A DNA stretch of 64,000 nucleotides from Allolobophora icterica (Eukaryota; Annelida; Clitellata; Crassiclitellata; Lumbricidae), in the NCBI GenBank assembly GCA_963556255.1, contig OY744608.1, forward strand, positions 66,350,678 through 66,414,677, written 5' to 3'. Position 1 is the first letter of the stretch; every line of letters begins with the position of its first letter. Shown here in pieces: positions 42,371-53,812 of this stretch. Below the pieces are notes generated by a model. It was not told the origin of the DNA. It saw only the letters and a list, made by a program, of their open reading frames with translations, and searched no databases. The translations under genes were made by a program, and so were the position numbers.

Positions 42371-43093
42371 TACTAGATTTTTTCAGCAGCAATGTTACGA
42401 AGGCGTCGTTCAATTAAATATATAATAATGGTGCAGGCAACTTCAGGAGAAGCCACCTTCCTTTCATGTCAAACGAACGGTCAGAACTGTTCAAAGCAAT
42501 TTTCTTTTTGGATATCAACGGCCATTGACTTCATCAGATGTCGTCAAACGCTGCATAATACTATTTTAATAAGCCCAACTTACACACGTTTAATTGTGGG
42601 CTTTATTTTGTTATAAATGTTTGTCAGTCGCGTTAAGTCGCCTGATGCATTTCCCCCTCCAATCGACGTAACGACAACAGCCTTTGACGCCATAAGATGT
42701 CGCTAAATGCTGGAGAGTATTAAAAATTATTAAGCTCAAATTACACACCTTTAATAGTAGTCTTAACTTTGCTATAAATATTTGTCAGTTGCGTGCACCC
42801 ATATCTTGCTATGTTTGCCCCTCTAACTTAAAGTGACTTCGATGTCAAAGGTCATTGATGTTAAAAGTTGTTAAAATGTTGGTAATATTATGAAGTTTAG
42901 GTCTAACTGTCTTAGTCTCAAACAATCTTGAGATCTAATTCAATGTAATTTTCTGCTCTGCCTGTTTTTTTGCATGACTTCTTCTAATTTCCCTGGACAT
43001 CGGACGACCTTTTAATACTACAATATTTATCATGTTTTTATTGCTTTACAAGATTATTGTGCAATCGGACCAATTTTGTGGTGCGCCAAGCAA

Positions 43094-43282
43094 CTCTCCT
43101 TTCTCTAGCGCTGAACCCACTGCTTGGAACAGCATAGTGTGGAGAATGCTCAATCTATGGAGACATTTAAATCACAGCTCAAGCCTATCTTTTAAACAAT
43201 CATATGATTGATATTGACTTTTTCATCTCATGTACAGCGCCCTTTCTCACGGCCTCGACTGAGCTACGGCGCTAAAGAAATC
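43094..43282 (+). mobile_element. 5'-truncated LINE 3' end
   Basis: Encodes a final reverse-transcriptase piece (A-W-N-S-I then M-E-T-F-K-S-Q-L in shifting frames) and a 3' UTR with CTACGGCGCTAAAGAAATC. It runs straight into an ATT tail. D1 has an uninterrupted CACGCAAATAAATGG site (11911-11925), which marks the insertion as 43094-43875. Confidence 0.65.
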
Positions 43283-43875
<593 letters not shown>

Positions 43876-44832
43876 AATAAATGGCAAGGAAACGTTACAA
43901 TAATCAGGTGATAAGATTGGCGCATTTTAGGAAGGATGAGAAATTCGTCTACGATGAGCCAATATTCCGGGTTAATGGCAACAATTGACGTTCCAATGGC
44001 AAAGTTGTCGGTATCTTTGTTTCTTATGATCAGCATTTTGTTCCCATGACAACCGCTTTTGCTTGAGCATCCGAGGCAGCACTACAAATATCCTAATTGT
44101 TAGCAGGTTATTCCATGAGAATTGTTTTCATTTGAGTATCCATGGCGACAGTTGCTATTTGAATATCTATGAGAATATGTGTTAATTTTCCTAATGGTGC
44201 ATCGCTTCCAACCATAATGTAAGAGGTACAACATTATGCTTCCAACCTGTCCAAAATGAAGCTGGGATACGGGCGTACTGCCACTGGATGAGTACTCGAA
44301 ATAGCAAGCGATGGCCTGTTGAAAACAGAAGGAATGACCCGTATTGTCCAAATCCATGGTCCCCTCTATTATTGCGCTGACGTGGATTTTCAGAAATCTC
44401 AGAGTTTTAACTGAGTTTCAAATGTGACAGTGGGATATTTTACTGCAACATCTGCCTTGTCTTTTGTTTTCGACCGAGCACCAGTGAATAAAGTACATAT
44501 TCATGGAAATAGCCACAAAATATGACTTTATACACGACAGCGCGCCAAAAATACAAGCATGCAATTAGACACCTTTAAAACGGAGTTCTTTGCGTTATAA
44601 ATACTTGTTTCTCCAGATGCTGATTAATTGCCTGTCCACGACAATGGTTCGACGTTGATATCATTCTTCTCAGTCAAAATGTAACAAATGACTCATTAAC
44701 TCGACACCAGTTTAGTCATTTCACGTTAAATTCACCTTAGGGTCACACCGACCGCTAGGGTTTCTACAACACATATTCAGAGGCCCGGGAAGTGTTTAAA
44801 AGTTGGGTGAGCCAAGTCAGCCAACCAAGTCA

Positions 44833-44835
<3 letters not shown>

Positions 44836-44929
<94 letters not shown>

Positions 44930-45077
44930 CATGGCAAGCATATATATATACCAAGGCGAACCTATATAATGTATAGGTTTGCCTTGGTTATATATAAGGT
45001 GGATTATCCATTAGGTCGCCTTCAGTTTCTTTTTATATAGGTGTATACACACCTATCTAAAAGAAACTGAAGGCGAC
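44836..45077. repeat. (AT)n tract followed by two hairpins
   Basis: A 93-bp AT array (44836-44928) is followed by two hairpins. One has 15-bp arms, CCAAGGCGAACCTAT against ATAGGTTTGCCTTGG (44951-44987, one mismatch). The other is about 63 bp, GTCGCCTTCAGTTTCTTTT against AAGAAACTGAAGGCGAC (45015-45077), with a GGTGT/ACACC tip. Confidence 0.85.
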
Positions 45078-45245
45078 GACGACCTTTGCCAAATTCATCT
45101 ACAACATTATTCATGAATTCTTTTTTCTTCTTGCTAATTTCTCTCTGTGTACACTCATCATACACAATTCGGATACTCTGTTGTCTGCCATAGTAGATCG
45201 TAGCCAGGTTTTCACACGACGCAGAGTGCTGAACTATCTTTCGAT
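45078..45245 (-). pseudogene. hAT transposase C-terminal (dimerisation) relic
   Basis: One minus-strand frame reads F-S-T-L-R-R-V-K-T-W-L-R-S-T-M then A-D-N-R-V-S-E-L-C-M-M-S-V-H-R-E. This is the typical end of hAT/zf-MYM-type transposases, where the last helix dimerises the protein. It ends after a Lys/Arg-rich tail at about 45115. Nothing upstream continues the frame, so only the last 45 or so codons remain. A different frame open at 45022-45252 is its shadow. Confidence 0.6.
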
Positions 45246-46375
45246 TGCACATGTAGGCCTAGTGGTTGGCAGAGTTAGGAGAATAAGAATAGCTTTACGG
45301 CTAGAAGGGTAGAAATCAGTATGAGCAAGCAAGTCGATGAAGTCTGCGTCTTTCAGCCTCTTTGCAATGGTGAAGCAGACCAGACATCATACCAAGCCGA
45401 TGCCTCTCTATGCTTACTGACACAAACTTGGATCTTTGTCAATATTTATTTGTATGTGAGTCTAGCCTACCTGTCTGACAAGGTCTGCCACGGTTAAGCT
45501 GCGAAGGTGTCCAACGACTAGTGATGAGCACAGTTAGGCGACGAACGAAAGTTTCGAACTACGGTCACAAATGTAGGCCTACAGTGAGTGTAGAGAATGT
45601 TTGGCGACGAGCGTAGTGAAGGTAATAATAAACCGGTTAAAATATCCTGCCACGAGCGAGTAATAATGTCAGAAAGAACACGTTGCACAGACACTTCGTG
45701 AGAAATGTACCTCTGAGCACTTGGATGCGACTTTGAAAAATATTTCATGTATACTGATTTGCATACTGTATGCCTGTATGGTATATCTAATGCATCTGCA
45801 AAGGTCGCATCCTACAGGACTTCATCTCAATAGCCTACCAGCAGAGCATTCCCCGCGGTTGGCTGATATATTTGTGCACTCAGGTCACTTGAGGTCAAAG
45901 CGACCTCAGCGCATCTGATCTAAGACAAAGCAGCCCTGTAAGCGATAGCTAATGCACACTTACACAGAGCCACAACATCTGGCATCTATACCACAACATG
46001 CTGACCGTCCAGGTAGGTCATGACCTGGGAAATCTGCAGCCTAACACTTCCTCTGGACCTACAGAGGCGGAGTCGCGCGCTTGTTTGGGGACGTGGGAGA
46101 AATTCGGTTAGAAGGATGGGATAAGGGACGTCTGAAAGTAATTAATCGTTGTATATATGACACGACAGTCGCTTAACTTGCTGACCCAGGGCTGGTATTC
46201 AACGACCTCATATGGGGGTTCCATTAGGCCTGTAGGCTGTATAATACTGTACTGTTATTTCTATAGTGCATTGAGCTCGTCGGCATAATCTGTTTGACAG
46301 AGGCGCTCATCTTTTATCTAATCACTATTAGAATTTAGGCGAAAATGAAATTTTTTTATTGTACTAATGACATTT

Positions 46376-47375
46376 AATAATGAGAAAGGCAGAACTGGAG
46401 GGGGCAATTGAGGGAGTAAAAATTGCTGGAAAGACACTGAATAACCTTAGATACGCGGATGACACAACATTAATGGCAAAAAGAAAAGAGGATCTGGCAG
46501 AACTGATAAGAAGGGTCAGGAGAGAAAGTGAAAAAGCTGGTTTATACTTCAACATAAAGAAGACAAAGGTCATGACAACAGCAGATTGGGATAGTTTTGA
46601 GATAGACGGAGAGGAAATAGAGGTGGTAGAAAGCTTCACATTCCTAGGATCACTGGTTGGAAAGGAGGGAAAGTGTGATCCAGAAATAAAACGAAGGATT
46701 GCTATAGGGAAAGCTGCAATGACCGGACTGGAAAAGATATGGAAAGACAAACATGTGAGCATAGAAACCAAAAAAAGGCTCGTGAGAGCACTAATCTTTC
46801 CTACGGTACTGTACGGTTGCGAGACGTGGACAATGACAAAGAACATGGAAAATAAGGTTAACGCTTGTGAAATGTGGATATGGAGGAAGATGCTGAGAAT
46901 ATCTTGGACTGAGAAAAGAACGAACGAATCAATACGAGAGGAGATTGGAGTTGAGAATGAAGAGTCGTTAAAACAAACTGCGACAAGAATGAAGCTAAGG
47001 TTCTTTGGACATGTTATGCGATCTGATAGTCTGGAGAAGGAAATGATGCTGGCGTGCGGTGAGGGGAGGAGAAGACTGGGTCGCCCAAGGAGGAGATGGA
47101 TGGATGAGATACAAGATGTAACTGGCATGAATTTGGCGGAATTGAGAGACTTGTCATCGAATAGGAGACGGTGGAGTGTGTTCACCAGGACGATCGCTGG
47201 AGCTCCACGAGCTGACAGCACAAGGTGACAAGGTGACTAATGACCAAAAAGTTGTGTGAGCATGCGCCTGCCTCGGCGCCACAGAGCCAAAACTTGTGTG
47301 AGCATAGGCGCCTTCGGCGCCATAGGTTCCCGGGCCCCTGCACATATTATACATAGAAACCATTCCATATACCAG
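46376..47375 (+). pseudogene. 5'-truncated RTE-like LINE, C-terminal half of reverse transcriptase
   Basis: An intact 282-codon frame (46380-47228) starts just before the catalytic motif: L-R-Y-A-D-D-T-T-L-M at residues about 24-33. It continues with F-N-I-K-K-T-K-V-M, F-L-G-S-L-V, V-L-Y-G-C-E-T-W-T, I-W-R-K-M-L-R-I-S-W and a C-terminal R-R-L-G-R-P-R-R-R-W. The endonuclease and the front of the polymerase are absent, as in a target-primed 5' truncation. The lack of stops means it is fairly young. Its 3' UTR runs into the LTR element at 47376. AATAAACG and a TTGTA-type tail resume at 54546-54605, so the LTR element landed inside this LINE's 3' UTR. The RTE assignment is tentative. Confidence 0.75.
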
Positions 47376-48103
47376 TGTCGCGTGAGGAGATCGACAACAA
47401 CGACGAGATGGCATCATCATTATGATGTAAGCGTCGTTGCCGGTCGAGATAGGATGATGACGGACGAAAAGCCAGTCTCCACTGGGTCAACAATGAAGGC
47501 AGCTAGGCCCAGGTGCAATCGGACACCACACAGCCAAGGTGTAATAGGACACCTCGCGGCTATGGTGTAACCAGACACCGCCCGCGCTGCAGGCGAGCGA
47601 CGACCCGCGTAGCGAGGAGCAATCTGACACTAATTGACGATAGCTTGACGTGGGGAGGGGGGCTGACTGATGCACGCTGGAGTTCCTACTTAACAGAAGG
47701 GAACGGAGAACACGGGACTTGTACTGCTGACGCGAGCGACGCGTGAACATCGGTCGAGCGATCAACATCGAGAGGACGACCAGCGCCAGGCGGCAGGGTA
47801 TAGTCCGTCAGATTCAGAGACTGACGCAAAAGAACGATCTGGAGTTAGGCTGTACGAAGCAACATTTGAGATAGTCCGATTTAATAACTAAACGCTTTAA
47901 TACTACGTGGAAGTTCCCGTAGAGTTAGTGTATATATATTTGTTTTCTTTATTAAATTCATTTATTAATTAAACAAAGTTCGTCGTGAATCTTCTATAGA
48001 AAAGTTAGGCACGTTAAATAAAAGTGCAAGTAAAAGAACAAGCAATCGAGGGTCGACATCAACACACGGCAAACACACGACAGGGCGACCTCCGATTGCG
48101 ACA
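47376..48103 (+). repeat. 5' LTR (728 bp)
   Basis: A TATA-like TGTATATATATTT at 47929-47941 and AATAAA at 48017-48022 put U3 at about 47376-47960 and the R/U5 boundary shortly after 48022. A 728-bp match with one difference lies at 53813-54540. It would act as promoter for the element. A CGCGAGCGACGCG-like CpG-rich stretch (47730-47745) lies in U3. Confidence 0.97.
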
Positions 48104-48104
48104 T

Positions 48105-48120
48105 TGGCGCAGTCGACAGG
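48105..48120 (+). promoter_or_regulatory. Primer-binding site, probably tRNA-Ser
   Basis: TGGCGCAGTCGACAGG starts one base after the 5' LTR. Its complement reads as a tRNA 3' end, CCTGTCGACTGCG plus CCA, close to animal tRNA-Ser and to the serine primer sites of the Drosophila elements 17.6 and 297. Used to prime minus-strand cDNA. Confidence 0.8.
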
Positions 48121-48405
48121 GTTTTCAACTGAAGACGTCACGACGAAAAGCGGAACCGGAAACGGAATAGAGGAATCTCAACAGATCGGGACCAGCGGCG
48201 AATACAACCCTTCGCAACTGGAGAAATCGAGTGCCGGACTCCGAAGACGAAGGACTCGAAGCAACCGACAGCAACAGGCAAGGACGAGGAACAAGAGCGC
48301 CAACGGACGACCGACCATCGCTAGCAACGACGGACGGGAGTGGCAACGGAGGACAGCGGATCAGCCAAGATACCAAAAGACGGAACACGCTCGACGTATC
48401 AGAGG

Positions 48406-48612
48406 GTAAGTCCTTACTGGTAGTCGTGGTAATCTGTGAGGTTGCGGTTGAGGTCTGGATGAGGATTGGTGTGCGAATAGCCGAGGCTTTTGCGTAGCTC
48501 CTTTTGCTCAGTTCTGTTCTTGTTGTATTTGTGGTAGAATTTTAGGACGTTGTTTTCTTTGATTTCTGACCAACGGTGACTCTCCTCTAACTTACTTATC
48601 TTTTTCTATTAG
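48406..48612 (+). other. Candidate intron in the retrotransposon leader
   Basis: The donor AGAGG/GTAAGT at 48406 is a strong consensus. The acceptor has a CTAAC branch-like site (48587-48591), a pyrimidine-rich run and TTAG ending at 48612. Removal of 207 nt brings the leader to within 18 nt of the Gag ATG and leaves an upstream in-frame TGA, so the intron would be in the 5' UTR. Unproven by sequence alone. Confidence 0.45.
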
Positions 48613-48630
48613 TGAGCGGACTGTTGGAAG

Positions 48631-48909
48631 ATGGATAAGTTGTCGGTAGGGAAAAGAGTGAGGGTGCAGAACATGCCCCGTCACAGACTAGTCGCATATC
48701 TGATAAAGATGGGACTAGGAGAGGAGGAATTGGGTTCCATGAGTACGGGCCAACTCCAAGAGGCGAGTGCTGAAATAATTGTGTCTGGACGGGAAACCCC
48801 GCCAGAAGTAAGTGAGGAAGTAAGCACGGGTAGCATAGAAAGCAGTATCGACTCGGCAGCGCAAACGCCGTTATACGAATTAAAACGCTTAAAATACGAG
48901 AGAGAGTAA
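48631..48909 (+). CDS. gag: Gag N-terminal segment ending at a premature TAA
   Basis: The ATG at 48631 has a good start context (A at -3, G at +4) and is the first after an in-frame stop upstream. It encodes 92 residues: M-D-K-L-S-V-G-K-R at the start, a helical L-V-A-Y-L-I-K-M-G-L segment, and an acidic Ser/Thr-rich stretch. The TAA at 48907 is in the same frame as the 48910-53622 reading, and no other stop lies between. So this is the true Gag start cut off by a nonsense codon, not a separate gene. Confidence 0.75.
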   Translation: MDKLSVGKRVRVQNMPRHRLVAYLIKMGLGEEELGSMSTGQLQEASAEIIVSGRETPPEVSEEVSTGSIESSIDSAAQTPLYELKRLKYERE

Positions 48910-51900
48910 GCCGCGAGGCTGAGAAGAGAAGCGAGAGAGGAAGCGGAGAGAATAGAAAGAGTGAGAAGAGAAGCGAGAGAGGAAGCGGAGAGAAAAGAAG
49001 AGAAGGAAGAAAGACTGAGAAAAGAAGCGAGAGAGGAAGCGGAGAGAAGAGAGAGAAGAGAGGAAGAGAAAGAGAGGAGAAGAGAAGAGAAAGAAGAGAA
49101 ACAGAGGAAAGAAGAGAAGGAGGAGGCTGAGAAGCTCAGGCTTCAGGAGGAGAAGCAGGCTGAGAAGCTCAGGCTTCAGGAGGAGAAGCGGAGGAGAGAA
49201 GAAAAGGAGGAGGCAGAGAAGAGAGAGAAGGAAGGCCGAGAGGAAAGGGACGCAGAGAGGAGACTCAGAGACGAAAGGGACTATAACTTGAGGCATTCGG
49301 TCGTAGGACGAATGAAAACGTATAGTGAAAGCTTGCGAGGACTCTTACCGAGATTCCCCAGCGACCATGCGCAAATCCCTGGTTTCTTTGTGCATTGCGA
49401 AAGGTTATTCGACTCTTGCGCTGTCCCGGACGACCTTCGAAGCAGATTACTCTTGACCTGTCTAGATAATCAGGCCAGAGCACTGACGGCCAGACTCACA
49501 CAAGAGGAGCTTGATAATTACGGGAAGCTAAAAACCTTCTTGTTGAAAGAGTTCAAAGTGAGCGCAGTCTCTTTACGAGAGCGATTCATGAACGCAAAAA
49601 GGACGGTAGATGAATCATACACAACATTAGCTTCGAGATTGCATAACTTACTTTCTTACTATCTGCAAGATCGCAAGGCAATGACGTTTGATGAGGTTAC
49701 GAGCCTCTTGATTGCAGATAAGATGAAAGAAATGTTGCCCAGAGGATGTTTGAATTTCATCCTCAGTCAAGAGCAGCAGAAGTGGCTAGGGCACAAAGAG
49801 TTAGCCGAAGCGGCTGACACTTATGTCGATACACACCCTTGGGAAAGTGACTATACGAAGCATAGTCTAGGCACGGGTAAGACGGAGGCTCGCTATGCGA
49901 AAGCGCCAGCACCTCCTCAGACGACAGCTAAACAGACGGACACGTGGACTGACCGACCGGGAGGGACACTGACAAATAACAGGACAGACGGACGTCCAAC
50001 CCCCGACGAGATTAGAAAGCGTGGCCTTTGTTTCCTATGCTTTTCTCCAGACCACAGAGCTAAACTGTGTTCGAAGAACAAACAAACTAAAAGCAAGCAG
50101 GTGAGCGCGTGTGCGGTCCAGCCAACCGTGACTAGAGCTCAAGGCAGACAGGCAGACAGACAAAGCGAGACGCGACAAGACGGACCGCCATTGATACAAG
50201 AGATAGAACAGCATGCATTGCCGACAAACCCGGATTGCATTGACGTGGAGGAGACTTATGTAAGAGAGTACATGAAAGTGTATATTACAGGGCTCCCTGT
50301 GACATCGTCTCTAATAGATAGCGGGGCCGAATATAATTGTGCGCGAGCAGAACTAATCAGGCCGCTCAACCTACCTGTGGTCAAGCAGATAGAGGTGAAG
50401 GGGCTGAACGGTCAATCAATGATTGTGGACGTGGTGCGGCTGAGACTAAAGGGGTCTCAGGCCGGCGAGGACAGGGAGGGGGAGGTAAATTACGCCCCTG
50501 ATGTTCGGATATGGGCGGCACTCATTAAAGACCTTAATGAACCGTTAATTATCACGCCCACTACAGCCGACTTGCTGCGCGAGACAGCGTTGTACTCGTG
50601 TCACGCGGCCAGCGCTCCTGAAATAGATCAAATTTCAGAAGCGCAGGCGGTCGCAAGGACTGAGACGAATGAGGAAGAGGAGAGAGGGGAGGAGGTAGAG
50701 GGACTTAGGTCGCTGATAGGCGAAGATTACTTCACGGTCGCTCAAGCAGACAGTGAGAGTGTAGGAGAAATCAGTCCCGAAGAAACGGATAATGAAGAGC
50801 TATTCTTCAATCCTGAGATACCACCCCCACCCAAGGAAGACACAATAGTAGGCAGAAGCAAGATGGCGGCCGAACAAGCACAATGTTCGACACTAGCACC
50901 ATTCTTGGCCCACGGGAAAATGGGGGCGAAGAACTTCTTCATTGAAGGCAATTTGCTCTTTCATAAAGACAAAATAGCTGGGCATTCTGTAAAACAACTG
51001 TGTTTACCTAAAGAAAGAATAGACAAGGTCTTAAACTTAGCACATGACGCTGCGTTCGCAGGTCATATGGCGTTGAAAACGACTAAGGACCGAATTAAGC
51101 TGAATTTCTGGTTTCCCAACATGGAGGATATAGTGAAGGAATATTGTGCATCTTGCGACATTTGCCAAAGGCATGCGCCGCTGCGAGTGGCTCAGCGTGC
51201 CCCCATAACTCCTATCCCTCGCAACGACGAGACCAGATTCGGGTGTCTAGTGGCAGATTGTATAGGGCCTATAGTTACCAACGTAGACCCCACAAGCCCA
51301 AAACCCGAGTACAATTACGCCTTAGTGGTAGTTGACCAATTTTCAAGATGGCCGATGGCCTATCCGCTGAAATCATTAACGGCGAAAGCGACATGTGATG
51401 CATACATGCAAATCTTCACGACCTTCGGTTTTCCAAAAACGATTAGGTCCGACAACGGGTCGAATTTCAACAGCAAATTAACCCAAGAGTTTCTGCATCG
51501 TATGGGGTGCTCACCACGCTTTGGGCCAGTCGCACACCCTGAGTCACAAGGTCTAGTGGAACGCTGCAATGCCACACTGAAGACCATGATTCATAAATTG
51601 GCAGAAGAAAACCCGAGGGGATGGCACAGACTGTTACCTTACGTGCTTTGGAGCTTAAGGGAACGCCCCTCGGCAACCACCCACGTGAGTCCCTACACCC
51701 TGGTGTATGGTACCCTGCCTAAAGGACCTCTATCTGTCCTTTCTGAGGAATGGGCGGGAGAGCGGGATTCTCCATTAAGTCTGGGCACAGGCGCCGCAGC
51801 TTACTTGGACCAATTAAGGGATAACCTTGAAATGTCTAAATTATATGCCGAATATTATTCAGACATTGAACAACAGCGCTATGCTACTCATTACAATTTA

Positions 51901-53622
51901 AGAAGCATGGACAGGCGTTACGAAGTAGGGGATAAAGTCATCATCCAATCACCGGAAGCGCGAGGAGCAAAGAAGGAGGGCCAATGGCAAGGCCCGGCCA
52001 TCATCGCTCAGGTGAAATCGCCCTACACATACATCGTGGAAATAGGGGGCAAAAGCCGCTTATTACATGCAAATCGTATTCGCAAATATAACGAAAGAAT
52101 ACAGCAAGCATTGATTAACAATTGCTCCATTCTGTTCGAGAAGGACGAAGACTTCGGTCACGTGGAAGCAGTGGGTAGCTTCGTCACGAGTCAGACAAGG
52201 CCCAGTGTACAAGTAGACCCTATTGCCGTTGCACACTTAACGGTACCCGAGCGGAAACAGCTGTTTAGTCTGTTAGACAGATTTCCAGATGTGTTCTCGG
52301 ACAAACCAGGTTTCTGTCCCGTCCTAGAACATACAATCACTGTTAGCGCGGAGTTCAGGCCGAAGAGTTTGCGAGCCTATAAGGTGCCGGAACTGCTCAA
52401 ACCGGAGATGGAGAAGCAGATCCGCGAACTTTTGGCCCTAGGTATCATCACTCCCTCACATAGTGAAATGGCTAGTCCCGTTGTGTGCGTTGTGAAAAAG
52501 GGAGGTCAAGGCGGTTTAAGACTGGCCATTGACTACCGGTATGTAAACAAATTCTCGGCGGGTGACGCATACCCCACCCCCGACATCCAGGAAGTGTTAC
52601 AGAAGGTAGGAAGTGCAAACTTCATATCCTGTTTTGACGCACGTCAAGGATACTACCAGATTGGACTCCACAAGGACTCTCGTTGGCTATCAGCCTTCGT
52701 ATGTGACGCTGGCCTATTTGAGTTCGTACGACTGCCCTTTGGTTTAAAGTCAGCCTCAAATTCTTTTATCCGATGCATGTCAAAGGTCCTTCATCCCATT
52801 CGCGACTTCACTGAGACGTTTGTGGATGACATGGCAGTACACTCGATGACGTGGCCGGATCACATGAAACACCTAGAGAAATACTTAATGACTATTCAAC
52901 AGTCGGGTCTGACCCTTAACATTAAGAAGAGTTCGTTTGCTAGGCGACAAACAACGTTTGTAGGTCACCTGATCGGATCAGGGAGCATTGAACCGGATCC
53001 TATGAAAATCGCAGGGCTAGGGAAAATCCCTCAACCCGAGTCCAAAAAGGACATACGGAGATTAATTGGCTTCTTCAGTTATTTTAGGAACTTCATCCCT
53101 AACCTGGCTGAGACAGCCAGAATTCTCACTGACTTGACCCAGAAATCGGTGCCTGCTAAGATACCCTGGCGAATTGAACATCAAAATGCGCTAGATAAAC
53201 TTACGCACGATTTGAATAACGCTGTATGTTTGCAGACAATTGACTACGGCAGAGAGTTTGGTCTATCGACTGACGCTTCAGACAAAGCAGTCGGTTGCTG
53301 CTTATTCCAAATTCAAGACGATGGAACAGAACGGCCAATATGTTTCGCCAGTTCTAAATTAGATGCTACGCAAGCGCGTTGGTCCACTGTGGAACGCGAA
53401 GCGTATGCTGTAATCTTTGCGTTGAAGAAGTTTAGGAATTGGATTTTTATGTCAAGGACCACCCTCTATTCTGATCACAATCCCTTGACTTTCCTAACTG
53501 CTTCTACGCCCACAAGTGCTAAACTTGCGAGGTGGGCTCTGGCACTCCAGGACTTTGATATCGCTTTTAAATATCGTCCTGGGGCGCTGAATATTCCCGC
53601 TGATCTTTTGTCCAGACTATGA
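48910..53622 (+). CDS. gag-pol: Gag-Pol polyprotein: Gag, PR, IN, RT, RNase H
   Basis: Residue numbers count from 48961. Residues 1-100 form a Glu/Arg/Lys-rich coiled coil. A capsid-like helical domain covers about 118-285 (W-L-G-H-K-E-L near its end). A CX2CX4HX4C zinc knuckle begins at C357. The aspartic protease D-S-G is at D453. The integrase has an HHCC finger from H695 and catalytic D766, D831 and E867 (35 residues between the last two), then a GPY/F-like module at about 985-1045 (W-Q-G-P). The reverse transcriptase has F-V-D-D (1288-1290), where Y-x-D-D is usual in retroviruses. RNase H begins at T-D-A-S (D1438). The TGA at 53620-53622 ends it. Pol is fused to Gag in one frame, and no frameshift is needed. 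All catalytic residues I can check are present; the only lesion seen is the stop at 48907. The polyprotein assembles particles, copies the RNA and integrates the cDNA. Confidence 0.93.
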   Translation, partial: AARLRREAREEAERIERVRREAREEAERKEEKEERLRKEAREEAERRERREEEKERRREEKEEKQRKEEKEEAEKLRLQEEKQAEKLRLQEEKRRREEKEEAEKREKEGREERDAERRLRDERDYNLRHSVVGRMKTYSESLRGLLPRFPSDHAQIPGFFVHCERLFDSCAVPDDLRSRLLLTCLDNQARALTARLTQEELDNYGKLKTFLLKEFKVSAVSLRERFMNAKRTVDESYTTLASRLHNLLSYYLQDRKAMTFDEVTSLLIADKMKEMLPRGCLNFILSQEQQKWLGHKELAEAADTYVDTHPWESDYTKHSLGTGKTEARYAKAPAPPQTTAKQTDTWTDRPGGTLTNNRTDGRPTPDEIRKRGLCFLCFSPDHRAKLCSKNKQTKSKQVSACAVQPTVTRAQGRQADRQSETRQDGPPLIQEIEQHALPTNPDCIDVEETYVREYMKVYITGLPVTSSLIDSGAEYNCARAELIRPLNLPVVKQIEVKGLNGQSMIVDVVRLRLKGSQAGEDREGEVNYAPDVRIWAALIKDLNEPLIITPTTADLLRETALYSCHAASAPEIDQISEAQAVARTETNEEEERGEEVEGLRSLIGEDYFTVAQADSESVGEISPEETDNEELFFNPEIPPPPKEDTIVGRSKMAAEQAQCSTLAPFLAHGKMGAKNFFIEGNLLFHKDKIAGHSVKQLCLPKERIDKVLNLAHDAAFAGHMALKTTKDRIKLNFWFPNMEDIVKEYCASCDICQRHAPLRVAQRAPITPIPRNDETRFGCLVADCIGPIVTNVDPTSPKPEYNYALVVVDQFSRWPMAYPLKSLTAKATCDAYMQIFTTFGFPKTIRSDNGSNFNSKLTQEFLHRMGCSPRFGPVAHPESQGLVERCNATLKTMIHKLAEENPRGWHRLLPYVLWSLRERPSATTHVSPYTLVYGTLPKGPLSVLSEEWAGERDSPLSLGTGAAAYLDQLRDNLEMSKLYAEYYSDIEQQRYATHYNLRSMDRRYEVGDKVIIQSPEARGAKKEGQWQGPAIIAQVKSPYTYIVEIGGKSRLLHANRIRKYNERIQQALINNCSILFEKDEDFGHVEAVGSFVTSQTRPSVQVDPIAVAHLTVPERKQLFSLLDRFPDVFSDKPGFCPVLEHTITVSAEFRPKSLRAYKVPELLKPEMEKQIRELLALGIITPSHSEMASPVVCVVKKGGQGGLRLAIDYRYVNKFSAGDAYPTPDIQEVLQKVGSANFISCFDARQGYYQIGLHKDSRWLSAFVCDAGLFEFVRLPFGLKSASNSFIRCMSKVLHPIRDFTETFVDDMAVHSMTWPDHMKHLEKYLMTIQQSGLTLNIKKSSFARRQTTFVGHLIGSGSIEPDPMKIAGLGKIPQPESKKDIRRLIGFFSYFRNFIPNLAETARILTDLTQKSVPAKIPWRIEHQNALDKLTHDLNNAVCLQTIDYGREFGLSTDASDKAVGCCLFQIQDDGTERPICFASSKLDATQARWSTVEREAYAVIFALKKFRNWIFMSRTTLYSDHNPLTFLTASTPTSAKLARWALALQDFDIAFKYRPGALNIPADLLSRL

Positions 53623-53801
53623 TTGAGGAAGAAGGCGGACTACCATGTAAGGCACCGCGACAACTGTAAATATATTTCTAACTGTGCTGATATTTTGTAT
53701 TTTCATGGGAACGACGAGGACATGGTCTGGAGGAAATCGGCGGAGGGAACGACATCATTCTCAGCCGGGAGGCGAACCAATGACTGGCTTTGTCCTCCCC
53801 C

Positions 53802-53812
53802 GGGAAGGGAGG
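53802..53812 (+). promoter_or_regulatory. Polypurine tract
   Basis: GGGAAGGGAGG abuts the 3' LTR. It is the expected primer for plus-strand cDNA synthesis. Confidence 0.9.

Noticed and set aside
46364..47221. 285-codon minus-strand frame
   Set aside because: Antisense shadow of the LINE reverse-transcriptase frame, which has recognisable motifs on the plus strand.
47256..47768. Several 70-105-codon frames repeated at 53684-54205
   Set aside because: They lie in the LTRs and are duplicated simply because the LTRs are identical; no domains.
48104..48497. Two upstream frames in the retrotransposon leader
   Set aside because: They begin at non-ATG codons, one of them inside the primer-binding site, and do not join the Gag frame even after the predicted splice.
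48907..48909. Programmed stop-codon readthrough between Gag and Pol
   Set aside because: The stop lies near the start of Gag, not at the Gag-Pol junction, and the 3' context shows no known readthrough signal.
49265..51676. Minus-strand frames within the gag-pol region
   Set aside because: Antisense shadows of the well-supported polyprotein.
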